The notes: generated by a model not told the origin, from the letters alone. A stretch of 64,000 bases of DNA from Nyssa sinensis (GCA_008638375.1 CM018051.1:25993344-26057343), one strand, 5' to 3'; counted from the first letter of the stretch, positions 1-12,033 are shown. A program made the numbers and translations.

Positions 1-344
1 ATCTAAGTCATTTGGACTCTAATCGTTATTAGTTAAGTACTTATTTAACCTTAGGGGCAAAATGGTAATTTCACCATTCTTGCCCCGAACCCTGTCATAG
101 TCCTCTGAATAGTCCACATATCTTAAATATAAAGTTCTAAGTTAACACAAGTTCCCTGCCATGGGTTTCAAAAACTGGTTCCTGTTTACAAAGCACATGG
201 AGGGTTTAGTTATTTCAGAAATAGTAGTTTAATAAATCCACTTAATGCAGTTAAGTAGAACAAAACAGAACCGAACCAAACAGTACAAACAGATCAAAAC
301 AGAACAGAACATAACATAAGAAATCAGATCAAAATAGTAAACGA

Positions 345-850
345 TGTTAATATATCAATCAGAGACACAGGCATATCATCAACGGAATGGAACATAACGG
401 AATTGAGCGGAAACAATATATCAATCAGAATCACAGGCATATCATCAACGGAATGGAACATAACAAAATTAAGCGAAAATAATATATCAATTAGAGACAC
501 AAGCATATCATCAACGGAACGGAACATAACGGAATTGAGCAAAAATAATATATCAATCACAGACATAGGCATATCATCAATGGAACGGAACATAACGGAA
601 TTGAGCAGAAACAATATAATAATCAAAGACACAGGCATATCATCAACGGAACGGAACATAACGGAATTGAGCGAAAACAATACATCAATCAGAGACACGG
701 GCATATCATCAACGGAACGGAACATAACGGAATTGAGCAGAACCAATATATCAATCAAAGACACAAGCATATCATCAACGGAATGGAACATAACGGAATT
801 GAGCAGAAACAATATATCAATCAGAGACACAGGCATATCATCAACGAATA
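345..850. repeat. 66-bp minisatellite, about 7.6 copies
   Basis: Tandem units of 66 bp recur at 361, 427, 493, 559, 625, 691, 757 and 823. Each contains ATATCATCAACGGAA and AACATAACGGAATTGAGC. Because 66 is divisible by three, both strands stay open and give repetitive ORFs of 154 and 170 aa that have no other sign of being genes. The matching place in the other B copies (near 18400) holds only about one unit, so the expansion is specific to this copy. Confidence 0.95.
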
Positions 851-1318
851 GAACAGGTCAGTATTGAGCGAAACAGAACAAAACAAAACAGGACAAGACG
901 CTAATTAGGCGGGACAGAACAAAATCATGCCACGTGTAATGCAGTACAAAAGGGTATGCATTTAAGTATACGTATTTAAACAGTATATCATATAAAACTG
1001 TACAGTGTATGAAGATACAATATCTAGACAGTGTAACTTATACACTAAGTCAGAAGTTCCAAGTTACTCTCAAACTGTTCACTTATCTCCTTGTACAGAT
1101 AATTTGATAACCTCCAGATATGTTAGGCACCTCCATGCATATCCTGAATAATCATCATCAATTACAGACAAATCAGAATTTAACCATTCATGACTTATTC
1201 ATCATCTTAGGCATCTATCGGATTACCTAAGATAGCCTAATAGCCTATTGCCCTTTCATTGGGTTTCATCCGAGGCTGTTTCATTCTTTAATTAGGCTTA
1301 GTAGTTTTCAGGATTATA

Positions 1319-1610
1319 ATCTAAGTCATTTAGACTTCAATCGTTATCAGTTAAGTACTTATTCAACCTTAGGGGCAAAATGGTAATTTCACCATTCCTT
1401 GTCCCGAACCCTGTTGTGGTCCTCAGAATAATCCCCTATATCTTAAATATAAAGTTCTAAGTCTTTTGAACTCAAATCGTTATCAGTTAAGTACTTATTT
1501 AACCTTAAGGGGCAAAATGGTAATTTTACCATTCTTGTCCCGGAACCCTGTCATGGTCCTCAGAATGTTCCATATATCTCATATATAAATTCTTAAGTCT
1601 TTTGGACTTC
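1319..1610 (-). repeat. 134-bp tandem repeats of the B LTR
   Basis: Two to three degenerate units, each running from CTAAGTCNTTTGGACT through TTAAGTACTTATT and the GGGGCAAAATGGTAATTT block to GTCCTCAGAAT and ATCTTAAATATAAAGTT. The same unit recurs at 9098-9375, 16490-16880, 18905-19320, 28020-28300 and 30100-30375. In 18905-19320 the GTCCTCAGAA word falls at 19011, 19144 and 19278, giving spacings of 133 and 134 bp. Confidence 0.85.
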
Positions 1611-2821
1611 ATTTGGTATCTGTTTTTGATCATCATGACACATCGGTCATTTCTCATTTTATACGTTGACTATTCTGGAATCTTATTTAGCCTCTCAATT
1701 TCCATAATTATGCTTATGACAATTTATCAGATCAGACTAGGCCTTTATTCGGCCTCTACTTTGCACTTACCATGCTCAGGGGCATTTTGGTCATTTTATG
1801 TTTCGTGAGATTTTGACCCCTGATTCATCATTTAATCATGTGTATAGTTTCACGAGTGTCTGGGCTTCTAGTCGGTATCAATTTCGTCCTATCTGGACTT
1901 CATTTGGACTTCATATAGCATCAGGGGCATGTTGGTAATTTCACATGCTGTATAGCTAAATTTTCTGAGACCTCGATTCATAAAATGGACCTCACTTTTA
2001 GGTCCAAAATGTCCAACAGTAGTTAAAATGGACTATCTTTTATGTTTAATTAGCCTTAGGTATCATCAAGGGTAATTTAGTCATTTACCATTGTGTCTTT
2101 ATTTTTTGGAACTTAATTTCCCAAATCAGACTCCACCATTGAGTCCGGAATGCCCGAATTAGTAAAAGTACACTATTTATTTATTTCATTTGAACTTCGT
2201 TTGGCCTATTTAATGTCCAAGGCTAGAATAGTCATTTTACCCAATTAATAAAATAATAAAATAATAATTTTATTATTTATTTATTTTTAGGGGCTCATAT
2301 GCATTAATTTTTCAGAAGCTGGGCCAGAATATAAATGTTTAGAACAGTTGGGGTCAAAATGAAATTAAGGAAAATACTGGTTTAATTTCTTTTCAATTAA
2401 GCCCTTGAACCGTTGGGTTTACTAAGTTAAACCCTAGATCCGGACCAGAACTCTTTTGAACCAGCTGGTTCAGGCTAGGCTAGAGAACCGAGATAGCATA
2501 TCCTTGCTATGCGCCTTATTCACGGTTTGGGTCAGAACCAACCAAATTTCAATTTCTTATAGCCGTAACCAAACAAGCCCATTTCAGGTTAAATTTTAAA
2601 ACCCAACGACACCGTTTCATTAATGCGGTGGTTAACCCACAACTCAACACGTGTCTGAAGTTGACACGTTCAAGTCTGAACGAGTTGGGACAAGTCGACT
2701 CGGTCGACTCGTCGTCTTCTCCATCTCCCAAGTATACTGTAGCCGTAATTTCCAATTTTCATTTTTTCCATTTTCAGTGGGTTTTCCAACACCGATTCCC
2801 TCCATTCTTCGTTCCAAATCA

Positions 2822-3943
2822 TTGCTTAATTAATAATTAGTTGCTAATTATTAATTAGAACCGACATAAAGAATAATTAAGAAAGTTAATCGGGAATATC
2901 TTGGTGGTCACGATAGACCAACAAAATAATTAAACACGTCAGAAAGGAGGATGTAATATCCCGAACCTAATTACCAATTAATTAGGTGAAATGATGTCAT
3001 TTTAACACTGTGGAAACTTGAATTAGTGAACTATGACGGCCACAAATAAATAATAATCGACACGGGGCCTTTAACATTGAAGCTAACCGTGATAGGAAGC
3101 GACCATAAGAAACCGCTTCGTAAAAAGAGTAATAGAAAAGAAATTATGAAGGAAAAAAGCCAAAACAGAATTCTGCGCCAGCCAAATAGGGCATAAGCCC
3201 AAATGGGGGAAAAATGTCCAAAAGTGAGGCCAAGGGGATTTGAACCCTTGACCAAGTGAGGCAAGATTATGGCACCCAAAAATTTACCTAGTGGGCTGCC
3301 AACAACTTTATGCCTAAATATACAACAGAATTGTATATAACCTTAAGTCAACCAAGGCCACCTCCCAAATGGGCCAATGAGATTTCATGCAGCCAACAAA
3401 AATATATAATATAATTATATGTATATATATATATATATGTACAGATTTGTTGGACTACCACCTCCACTAATCCCTTTTCATGCAAGAAGAAAAGAAAAGG
3501 GAAATAATTATATATATATATATATATGTATGAGTTAATATATGCATATATGTATGTGTTTTACATATGGGGTAAGGTTTATGATATGATTAAATTTACT
3601 GATATTGGGACATGGCTCATGGTAATGGTACTCTAGAGAGATTAGATATGCTTTGTGTTATATGTCTGATTATAGACGTGCTCTATGGTTAGAGTTATTA
3701 GCTATCTGGTTTTAGACTTGCTCTGTGGTACATACCCCTATGATATTTATAAATGAGTTGCATTCCCGAGATGAAAAAGGTTTTAAATTTCGTTGCTCTA
3801 ACCCTACATTTGGAATGCAATTAGTCGGTAAGTTCAAAAATTTGCCTTTAGGTTGGTCGCATTGTCGGTCAGCAAACTGGCAAGGCGGCTAACCGGCATC
3901 ACGTCCTCGACATCCGTGTAGGGTGGAGTTCAGGGATGTGACA
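2822..3943 (+). repeat. 5' LTR of the A element
   Basis: This LTR matches 7903-9084 along its length but lacks the first bases (TGTAACACCCCGACT). It ends in GGGATGTGACA and is followed at once by the primer site. It contains an internal TGTAATATCCCGAACC at about 2954, an antisense tRNA-like segment (3226-3300) and (TA)n tracts at about 3417-3440 and 3507-3529. It carries no coding sequence. Confidence 0.8.
3226..3300 (-). other. antisense tRNA-like segment (Pol III A/B box-like), A element 5' LTR
   Basis: Read on the minus strand it shows an A-box-like stretch (GCAGCCCACTAGGTAA) and, about 40 bases on, a B-box-like GGGTTCAAATCC. T-runs follow (CACTTTTGGACATTTTT), as in Pol III terminators. 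It does not fold as a full tRNA in my reading. The same segment occurs at the same place in the B, C and Tekay LTRs, always antisense to the LTR. Confidence 0.55.
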
Positions 3944-4125
3944 GAGTGGTATCAGAGCTAAAGTTGGTAAAGTATTGGAAGATCCACTAGTATCACAGAG
4001 TGATATCAGAACTAAAGTTGGTAAAGTTTTGGAAATCCACTAGTATCACAGAGTAATATTAGAGCTAAAGTTGGTAAAGTTTTAGAAACCCACTAGTATC
4101 ACAGAGCAATATTAGAGCTAAAGGT
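3944..4125 (+). repeat. 53-bp tandem repeat that includes the primer binding site
   Basis: Units starting at the primer site repeat about 3.4 times with a period of 53 bp (TATCACAGAG at 3991, 4044 and 4097). Each carries a degenerate copy of the primer site and its next bases (TGATATCAGAACTAAAG, TAATATTAGAGCTAAAG). Confidence 0.85.
3947..3958 (+). other. primer binding site (initiator Met tRNA type), A element
   Basis: TGGTATCAGAGC lies three bases after the LTR end ...GATGTGACA. It is complementary to the 3' end of plant initiator methionine tRNA and is the usual primer site of plant gypsy and copia elements. Confidence 0.9.
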
Positions 4126-4343
4126 TAAGATTATCGGTTATAGACTCAGAGCAAGTTTCCAAATATGGTAACTTTAGGACAATAAGTTGTAAAATGGTTC
4201 CCGAACCATTGTCCATATCAGAGCATTAAGTTATGGATTAAGAACCACAGAGTATCTAAGTCATGGAAACTAAGTCCCACTTTTGGAGATCTGACGTGGA
4301 ATTGTGAAAGTCTTCATAATAGACGATAAATCTACAATTCTAA
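4126..4343 (+). mobile_element. A element internal region, left part
   Basis: Non-coding leader sequence between the 53-bp repeats and the nested solo LTR. It ends in TCTAA, the first copy of the target duplication. No gag reading frame is present. Confidence 0.6.
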
Positions 4344-7046
4344 TGTCACGACCCGAAACCCACCCTATGCGGATTTCGTATCGTGGGGCCGGCCCAATGG
4401 CCGTCCCTACTTTTTTCATTCTTTTACCAATGATAACAATAAATAATATAAACATGATATTAAAGTACGGAAGCTTTATTATAATTATTGTTCAAAGACT
4501 AAACTTAAACTAACAATAGACTGATCATGAACCACTCTTAGGTGGTGAGTACATAGGAGAGACTTCATTCACTACTATCATGCTCCTCGACTGTCACCTT
4601 AAGCTCCTGATCTCCTACTGTGGTTCTGTAACATTCTCACCTGAAAAATATGTAAGGGGGGTGAGCTAATAAAGCCCAGTAAATAAAAGCCTATCTCAAA
4701 TACAAGTTATGCATTACATAGGAAAACATAAATTCAAGATAACATGATAGCCAGTCATGACAACGATTTCAGTTAGCAGTAAAGTGCCACAAGGCCAATG
4801 AACAGTAAAGCCCAATAATCACAATCAACATGAATACTGCCATAGTAAAACAGTCACAGTCAAACACAATTAATGAGTGAACAGTTAACATCAATGCATA
4901 TGAAATGCCCTCGTAACTCTATATGTAAGAAAACCCCCATCACCATATGTTCAATCACGGATTCGACCCGTAGGTCCCGTCAATCGGCCCGTAAGTCCAG
5001 TCAATCAATAAAAACACTCCCATCACCATTTGTCCATTTACAGTCTCAACATACAATGTATGAACTAACATGACATGCATATAATGATAGGCGTTAGTAC
5101 AATGCATCAAATCACGAGATATCAGTCAATAGGCGTCTACTAGATAGGACAATATCAATGGCGGGAACAATAACAGTAGATACATACATGAGTACAAGTT
5201 TTGTTAGTAATAGAAAGATCGTGGCTTGGAAAACCACGTATAAGATATAGGAATCCACTTACTTTTTTAATGTGTCTTAGTATTCCGTGACCTTCCCTTT
5301 TCCTTTCGAGTCTCTTATATATATCAGTAAACACATTTCAGCTTTAATGTCATTTATCAAATTTATGCCTCGCTACTTTAAATATCTCTTTTATTACTTT
5401 ATACCTTTACGAATTCCAATTTGCTCTAATTTACCCAAGGGTAAAATAGTCATTTATGTGTCTTTATTTTTTTTTTTCGGGTTCTGCTTTCATAATTTGA
5501 ACTTCACCGTTGAGTCCAGTAGGTTTGAAATAAGAAAAATCCACTATTTACTTAACTCAATCGGAGTCCGTTTAACTCACTTTCGACGTAGGGGCATTTT
5601 GGTCATTTCAACGTTCTATGGGTATTTTATTTTTCGGGACTCCGTCTCGTGAAGTAGACCTCACCATTAATTCCAGAAGGTCCAAAACAGTAAGTTTTCA
5701 TTATTCATTCGATTAATTTACGCGTCGAAATTTAATTCAAATTTATTTAATTGGGTCTAATATATATATATATATATATATATATTATTTGAAGTAAAAT
5801 AAATTACATGTGCCTCAGTGGCATAGTAGTTCAAGCTTTTCACCCTTTCTTCCTTGGTCACAGGTTCAATTCTCTGCCCAAACCATTTTTTTCAATTTTT
5901 TTTCTGTTTTCCATTTCCTGTACATGTTTAAGCCAATTATTGGATAGCTTCTCCTTTTCAACCAAACACCCTCCAAACTCAAATTTAAAAATTTACTCAT
6001 AAAGTAATATTGTTGGGAAGTCATTTGAATGGGTGGGTGGGGTCGGACCCGACCCGGTTTGGCCCAAATAAAATCACAAAAATAGCACCAGAATTATGCA
6101 ACCCAATTTTTTTTTTCTCTGTAAATGTCGTTTCCCATCTCAGTTCTGGTCCCTTTTTTTTCTTTATTCAAATTTCAATATCAACCAATTTCCATGCTTA
6201 ACAAGATTCTAAAATCAATCTATACTTGTGCTCAAAATTTAAAACAACCCAAAAATGATCCATCACACAAACCTAATTCGGTTCCTGGCTTACGGTGGTT
6301 TCTTCTTCCTCTAACCTTGACAGCCTCTCAGCATCCCGTTTCTTCTTTAGTGGATCATCAGCTTCCGTGGAAAAAAAAAAAAAAGCATCTCCCACACCAT
6401 ATAGAGGACGGCGCAATCACATCATGCCCTAATCAACAATTGCTTGTCAGGATATGCACAATTCACACTAAGCCAGTATTCTGAACTCACATCACTCCGA
6501 ACCTTGCTTTGCAACTCTGCTAGCTTTAGTCCATAGAGTTCAAGCAAGCATTTCGACTGCAAGTCCTCGCCTCTGCTTGTAGGTAATTCTTTGACTTCAG
6601 TTAAACGATGCTGAATGTGGCTCTGGGAACTGACTTTCCCTTGATTCTGTCAATCCAAAACCAAAAATGCAACTTGGTGGTTGCTTCACCAGTGCATCCT
6701 CTAGGTCTGTCATCAAATCTCCTTCATCTGAAATCCCAGGACAATCCAAAACCTTCTCGATGGCGTCAGTATCAGATCCGCCCCATACCGCCACACTTTA
6801 TCTCTCTCTCTCTCCCTTGGCTTTTCATTCTCTGCACATAACTCCCATCCGTTTTCTTCTCTCTCCTTTTTTTTTTTTTTTTCCTTTCAGTTACATGTTG
6901 TAACTCATGCACATTTACCCTCACATTTAAATGGATATATATATATATATATTTCAATTCCAAATTTTTTTTTCCTTTTCAATTAAACCCCCCGATCCTT
7001 AATAACCCCCTCTCCCTTTCCGCTTTCCACCTTGCTGCATGATTTA

Positions 7047-7077
<31 letters not shown>

Positions 7078-7439
7078 ACTACATGTACCCACGATCCAAC
7101 CTTTCACATATATATAGTTTACACGGATATAAAAAAAAACTTATTATTTATTTATTCTTTATTATTTATATATATATATATATATTTTAACCTTATCTTT
7201 ATTTTATTATTAACTTTTATCTTCCCCCTTTTTTATTTTCATTTAATTTATTTATTTCAACTTCTTTTTGTTTTATATTTCGATATTCGTTCGTGGTTCG
7301 CTCGGGCACCACCCGAAAACTATTCGTACTTCAAAACCATTAAATTTCTAACCGTTCCATTTTATTTAATACTAAATAAGAAGTTTTAATGACTCGGTTT
7401 ACATAGCCCGTTCGGTAACATCTGGGTCAGGATGTTACA
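4344..7439 (-). mobile_element. F-family solo LTR, minus orientation
   Basis: A 3096-bp segment starting TGTCACGACCCG and ending GGATGTTACA, flanked by a perfect 5-bp duplication TCTAA (4339-4343 and 7440-7444). It matches the start of the LTRs at 35178 and 62250. In these related LTRs the motif AGGGTGGG..GTGACA marks the 3' end, so this copy lies on the minus strand. It has no internal domain, so it is a solo LTR left by LTR-LTR recombination. Small ORFs and (TA)n tracts (about 5760-5786, 6930-6950, 7046-7072, 7164-7186) inside it are not genes. Confidence 0.9.
5811..5878 (+). other. tRNA-like segment (A/B box-like) in the F solo LTR
   Basis: The A-box-like GCCTCAGTGGCATAGTAG is followed about 40 bases later by B-box-like CAGGTTCAATTCTC. 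The host LTR lies on the minus strand, so this segment is again antisense to its LTR, as in the other families. A strong (TA)n tract lies just before it at 5760-5786. It is not a convincing functional tRNA. Confidence 0.5.
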
Positions 7440-7902
7440 TCTAAGGCCTCTAAGGACTAGGGGATCAACATTTCTGATGGAGTCATGAGGACATTGAATG
7501 ACAAGTGACACTAGGACATGTCGATAATGATATGAATAATTATGGATATAGCGACCGGAAGGAAAATGACTATAGGTATGCTAACTCTGGCACTGATACT
7601 TTTAATTGTGGATATCAGATGAATCACTTGTGGGATCACATATGATTAAACGATTTCAGTAGGTGATTTCTACTTATTTGAGGATGATCGCCTAGTTGAT
7701 TTGATGTGATATAGGATCTGATAATCGAATCTTGATGAGATCCTACAATTGTGAGTGTAAATCAGACTTAATGGGGATTTCTGTATCTGATATGAAATTT
7801 GTGTGAAACTATGATGATAGTATTGGCATGAAGAGAGGTCAGAACCTCCTAGATATGACCAACTAAGTTTTGAGGACAAAACTTCTTTTAAGGGGGGTAG
7901 GA
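7440..7902 (+). mobile_element. A element internal 3' end with polypurine tract
   Basis: This is the remaining non-coding internal sequence after the nested solo LTR. It ends GAGGACAAAACTTC...AAGGGGGGTAGGA (tract 7890-7902) directly before the 3' LTR. It is homologous to 21984-22200 on the other strand and, at its very end, to the Tekay-like element at 45725-45761. Confidence 0.75.
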
Positions 7903-8633
7903 TGTAACACCCCGACTTTGCTTAATTAATAATTAGTTGCTAATTATAATTAGAACCGACATAAAGAATAATTAAGAAAGTTAATCGAGAATCTCTCAGC
8001 GGCCACGATAGACCAACAAAATAATTAAACAAGTCAGAAAGGAGGGTGTAATACTCGAACCTAATTACCAATTAATTAGGTGAAATGATGTCATTTTAAC
8101 ACTGTGAAAACTCGAATTAGCAACCTATGATGGTTACAAATAAATAATAACTGACACGGGGCCTTTGACATTGAAGCTAACCGTGTTAGGAAGCGATCCA
8201 GAAGAAACCGCTTCATAAAAAGAGTAAGTAGAAAATAAATTATGAAGGAAAACGCCAAAACAGAATTATGCGCTAGCCAAACAGGCATAAGCCCAAATGG
8301 GGGAAAAATGCCCAAAAGTGAGGCCAAGGAGATTTGAACCCTTGACCAAGTGGGGCAAGATTATGGCACCCAAAAATTTACCAAGTGGGCTGACCAACAA
8401 CTTTATGCCTAAATATACAACAGAATTGTATATTACCTTAAGTCAACCAAGGCCACCTCCCAAATGGGCCAATGAGATTTCTTGTAGCCAACAAAAATAT
8501 ATAATATAATTATATGTATATATATATATATATGTGTATAGATTTGTTGGATCAGGAGTAACAGGCAGCCCTAATTGGACCACCACCTCTACCAATCCAT
8601 TTTCATGCAAGAAGAAAAGAAAAGGGAAATAAT

Positions 8634-8670
<37 letters not shown>

Positions 8671-9084
8671 ATGAGTTAATATATGCATATATGTATGGGT
8701 TCTGCATATGGGGTGAGTGTTATGAATATGATTAAATTTACTGATATTGGGACATGGCTCATGGTAATGGTACTCTAGAGAGACTAGATATGCTCTGTGT
8801 TATATGTCTGATTATAGACGTGCTCTGTGGTTAGAGTTATTAGCTATCTGGTTTTAGACTTGCTCTGTGGTACATACCCCTATAGGTATTTATAAATGAG
8901 TTGCATTCCCGAGATGAAAAAGGTTTTAAATTCTGTTGCTCTAACCCTACATTTAGAATGCAATTCGTCGGTAAGTTCAGAAATTTGTCTTTGGTTGGTC
9001 GCATTGTCGGTCGACAAACTGATAAGGAGGCTAACTGGCATCACATCCTCGACATTCGCGTAAGGTGGGGTTCGGGATGTGATA
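7903..9084 (+). repeat. 3' LTR of the A element
   Basis: This 1182-bp LTR starts TGTAACACCCCGACTTTGC and ends GGGATGTGATA. It carries the antisense tRNA-like segment at 8320-8395, (TA)n tracts and a (TG)n run near 8652-8670. Right of it, GAGGATTATAATC restarts B sequence in minus orientation. Confidence 0.8.
8320..8395 (-). other. antisense tRNA-like segment, A element 3' LTR
   Basis: Copy of the 3226-3300 segment. On the minus strand it has CAAGGGTTCAAATC (B-box-like), T-runs after it and GCCCACTTGGTAAA (A-box-like) before it. The (TA)n zone lies upstream on that strand, near 8505-8535. Confidence 0.5.
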
Positions 9085-9758
9085 GAGGATTATAATCTAA
9101 GTCATTTGGACTCTAACAGTTATCAGTTAAGTACTTTTTTAACCTTAGGGGCAAAATGATAATTTTACCATTCTTGTCCAGGACCCTGTCGTGGTCCTCA
9201 GAATAGTCCACATATCTTAAATATAAAGTTCTAAGTCCTTTAGGACTCTAATTGTTATCAGTTAAGTACTTATTCAACCTTATGGACAAAATGGTAATTT
9301 TACCTTTCTTGTCCGAAACCCTATCGGTGGTCCTCAGAATGTTCCATATATCTCATATATAAATTCTTAAGTCTTTTGGACTTCGTTTGGTATCTGCTTC
9401 TGGTCATCGGGACACATCCGTCATTTCTCATTTTATACGTTGACTGTTCCGGAGTCTTATTTGGCCCCTCAATGTTCATAATTATGCTTATGACAATTTA
9501 TTGGATCAGATCGGCCTTTATTCGGCCTCTACTTTGCACTTACCATACTTAGGGGCATTTCGGTCAGTTTACGTTTCGTGAATTCTGACCCTGATTCGTC
9601 ATTTAATCATGTATACAGTTTTCATGAGTATCTGGGCTTCTATTGATAGCAATTTCGTCCCAATTAGATTTCATTTGAACTTCGTATAGCGTTAGGGGCA
9701 TTTTGGTAATTTCACACTTTCACGCAGTCATGTTTTTCGGCACTTCGTTTGCTAGGAC

Positions 9759-10205
9759 GGACTCCACCATTGAGTCCAGAGTGCCCAACATAATCAAAAT
9801 GGACTATCTTTTATTTTTATTTGGCCCTAGGTATCATCAGGGGCAATACAGTCATTTATAATTTATGTTTGTATTTTTTGGGACTTCGGTTCATTAAACG
9901 AAGCCCACAATTGGGTCCAGAGTGTCTAACATAGTTTGATTAGACTATCTTTTATGTTTAATCTGCCCTAGATATCATTAGGGGCAATACAGTCATTTAC
10001 CATTTATGTCTCTGTATTTTTCAGGACTTGGTTTCACAAATCGGACTCTACCGTTGAGCCTAGAGTGCCCAACATAATCAAAATTGGACCATTTTTTATT
10101 TTTAATTAAGCCTGGGTATCATCAGGGGCAGTACAGTCATTTATCATTTGCAGTGTCTATATTTTTCGGGACTTAATTTTTCAAATCGGACTCCACCATT
10201 GAGTC
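9759..10205 (-). repeat. 143-bp palindrome modules of the B LTR
   Basis: Four successive modules each carry a GGACTCCACCATTGAGTCC-type inverted repeat, at about 9759, 9902, 10044 and 10187. Each is followed by a block with GGGGCAATACAGTCATTTA. The same array occurs at about 15930-16330, 19620-20180 and 23500-24060. Related units lie in the Tekay LTRs (39170-39560, 47740-48120) and the D LTR (about 32690-32870). Confidence 0.85.
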
Positions 10206-11947
10206 CAGAATGCCCGAATTAGTAGAAATGCACTATTTACTTATTTAATTTGGGCTTTGTTTGAGTCACTTAGTGTCCAAGGGTAAAATAGTAATTTAAC
10301 CCAATTAATAAAGTAATTAAAATAATTATTTTATTATTTATTTATTTTTCAGGGGTCCATATGCATTAATTTTTCAAAAGCTAGGCCAGAATATAATTTT
10401 GCAGAACAGTTGGGGTCAAAGTATAATTTACTAAACTTATAGTTTTATTCATTTCAATAAATTCATTGAACCATTGGGTTTACCTTAGTAAACCCTAGAC
10501 CGAACCCAACGACCCTTAAACCAGCCGGTTTAGGTCAGTTCAGAGAACCGGTACAACATATCCCAGTTATTCACCATATTCACGGTCTGGGTTATCCCTA
10601 TTCCTAATTCCAATTTCATATAGCTGTAACCAAATGGCCCAACTTCAGTTTTTAATTTAAAACCCAACGACGCCGTTTCATTAATGCGGTGACTTGCCCA
10701 CAGTTCAACACGTGTCTGAGTCGACACGGTGGGTCTAGCCGAGTTGGACGAGTCGACTCAACCACTCATCGTCTTCTCCATCACGCAAGGCTACTGTTGC
10801 CCTAATTTTCGTTTTCAAACTCCTCCAATTTCGTGCGTTTCAAGGCTGATTTGATCTCTGTTTTCAGGTGGTATGGGCTACTGAATGTTTAAGAAACATT
10901 TTGGCATTCATTTTAAGCCCCGAATCAAGCTCGAGAAGCCATGGTGGGTTGGATAGTCGCGACCTGCAACTGGCTTGTACGCGCTCATTTCTGACCCAAA
11001 TCTCATGGGGTTTCTTCGGTTGGGTTCTATTCTTCATGGGGTTCAAGCCCCCATTTCTAAAATCAAGTTTTGGGGCAGTTTTGTGACATTAGCTCTAAAA
11101 CCCGAAACCTACAAATGGTATTTTAAGGGCCTTTGTCTAGGCTTCTAGGTCGCGAAATGGGGTTTTTGAAACCCTCAGAGGGTCAAGTTTAGGGCTTAAC
11201 AAGCCAAACTTGGCGTGGCTTTGGTCGGTTCAGACCTACTCCAATCGTGACCCATTAATGGCGGATCTTCATAGTTTAGGGTCTCTCAAGCCCTATTGAC
11301 CTTCTCAATTAATTTATACCAGTCCCTCAGTGTCCATTTAACTTATGCATGCAATCTAGATACTTCCGAAAGCTGAAACAAAGAAGGAAAATAAAAGAGG
11401 AATTTTGAGTCTTGATGCCTTATACCTTCAATCCAGCTTCCCCCTTCCTCCTAGGCTCAATATGAGGCCTTCAGTTGCATCAGTTCTAGTCGTGTACCTC
11501 TCAGCCCCTTTCTCTTTTGTGCACCTCCAATGGAAACACCATGCACACACACACACACACACTTGTATTTACACATGCAAGGCCTCTCTTTCTCTCTCTA
11601 CTCTCTACAAGTCTGAACATACACTCAGTCACTTTCTGATTTCACACACACACCCCATATGCAGAACACATATATATATGCATATATTAACTCATACATA
11701 CATATATATATATATATAATTATTTCCATTTTCTTTTCTTCTTGCATCAAAAGCGATTGGTGGAAGTGGTGGTCCAATTAGAGCTGCTTGTTACTCCTGA
11801 TCCAACAAATCTGTACATACATATATATATATATATATATAAATATAATTATATTATATATTTTTGTTGGCTACATGAAATCTCATTGGCCCATTTGGGA
11901 GGTGGCCTTGGTTGACTTAAGGTTATATACAATTTTATTGTATATTT

Positions 11948-12033
11948 AGGCATAAAGTTGTTGGCAGCTACTTGGTAAATTTTTGGGTGCCATAATCTTG
12001 CCCCACTTGGTCAAGGGTTCAAATCCCCTTGGC
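11948..12033 (+). other. tRNA-like segment (A/B box-like) in B fragment
   Basis: On the plus strand GGCAGCTACTTGGTAAATT (A-box-like) is followed by GGTCAAGGGTTCAAATCCCC (B-box-like) and then CACTTTTGGGCATTTTT, which supplies T-runs. The LTR here is minus, so the segment is antisense to it. Confidence 0.5.

Larger units (their letters stand above)
1..2821 (-). mobile_element. B-family long LTR fragment, minus orientation
   Basis: Non-coding LTR sequence matching the complete B LTR at 17665-21983 in the same orientation. Shared landmarks are the tail of the LTR end region (about 141-250), the 134-bp repeats (1319-1610), the palindrome modules (about 1960-2200) and the segment with GTCGACTCG motifs near 2690-2710. 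Bases 1-140 are a stray 134-bp unit joined abruptly to the tail at 141, so the left edge is rearranged. The fragment stops at about 2821 where the A element begins. No gene is seen; small ORFs here are not conserved between copies. Confidence 0.7.
2822..9084 (+). mobile_element. A element: short, internally deleted gypsy-type LTR retrotransposon with nested solo LTR
   Basis: Two similar LTRs (2822-3943, which lacks about the first 15 bases, and 7903-9084) flank a primer site and a polypurine tract. Without the nested solo LTR (4344-7439) the internal part is only about 0.86 kb and has no gag or pol. It is therefore non-autonomous, or a deleted remnant. Its LTR equals the two ends of the 4.3-kb B LTR with the middle missing, and its primer site and 3' end match Tekay-type elements. 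No clean target duplication is visible, because both flanks are rearranged B sequence. Confidence 0.8.

Noticed and set aside
345..850. CRISPR-like array
   Set aside because: The whole 66-bp unit repeats, with no alternating unique spacers, and the context is plant LTR DNA.
403..867. ORFs of 154 aa (plus) and 170 aa (minus) as repeat proteins
   Set aside because: They are a by-product of the 66-bp tandem repeat; both strands are equally open and other LTR copies have no such frame.
7670..7879. Minus-strand ORF similar to a plus-strand ORF at 22007-22198
   Set aside because: Both are antisense to homologous element 3' ends, start at a non-ATG codon and are similar only because the DNA is shared.
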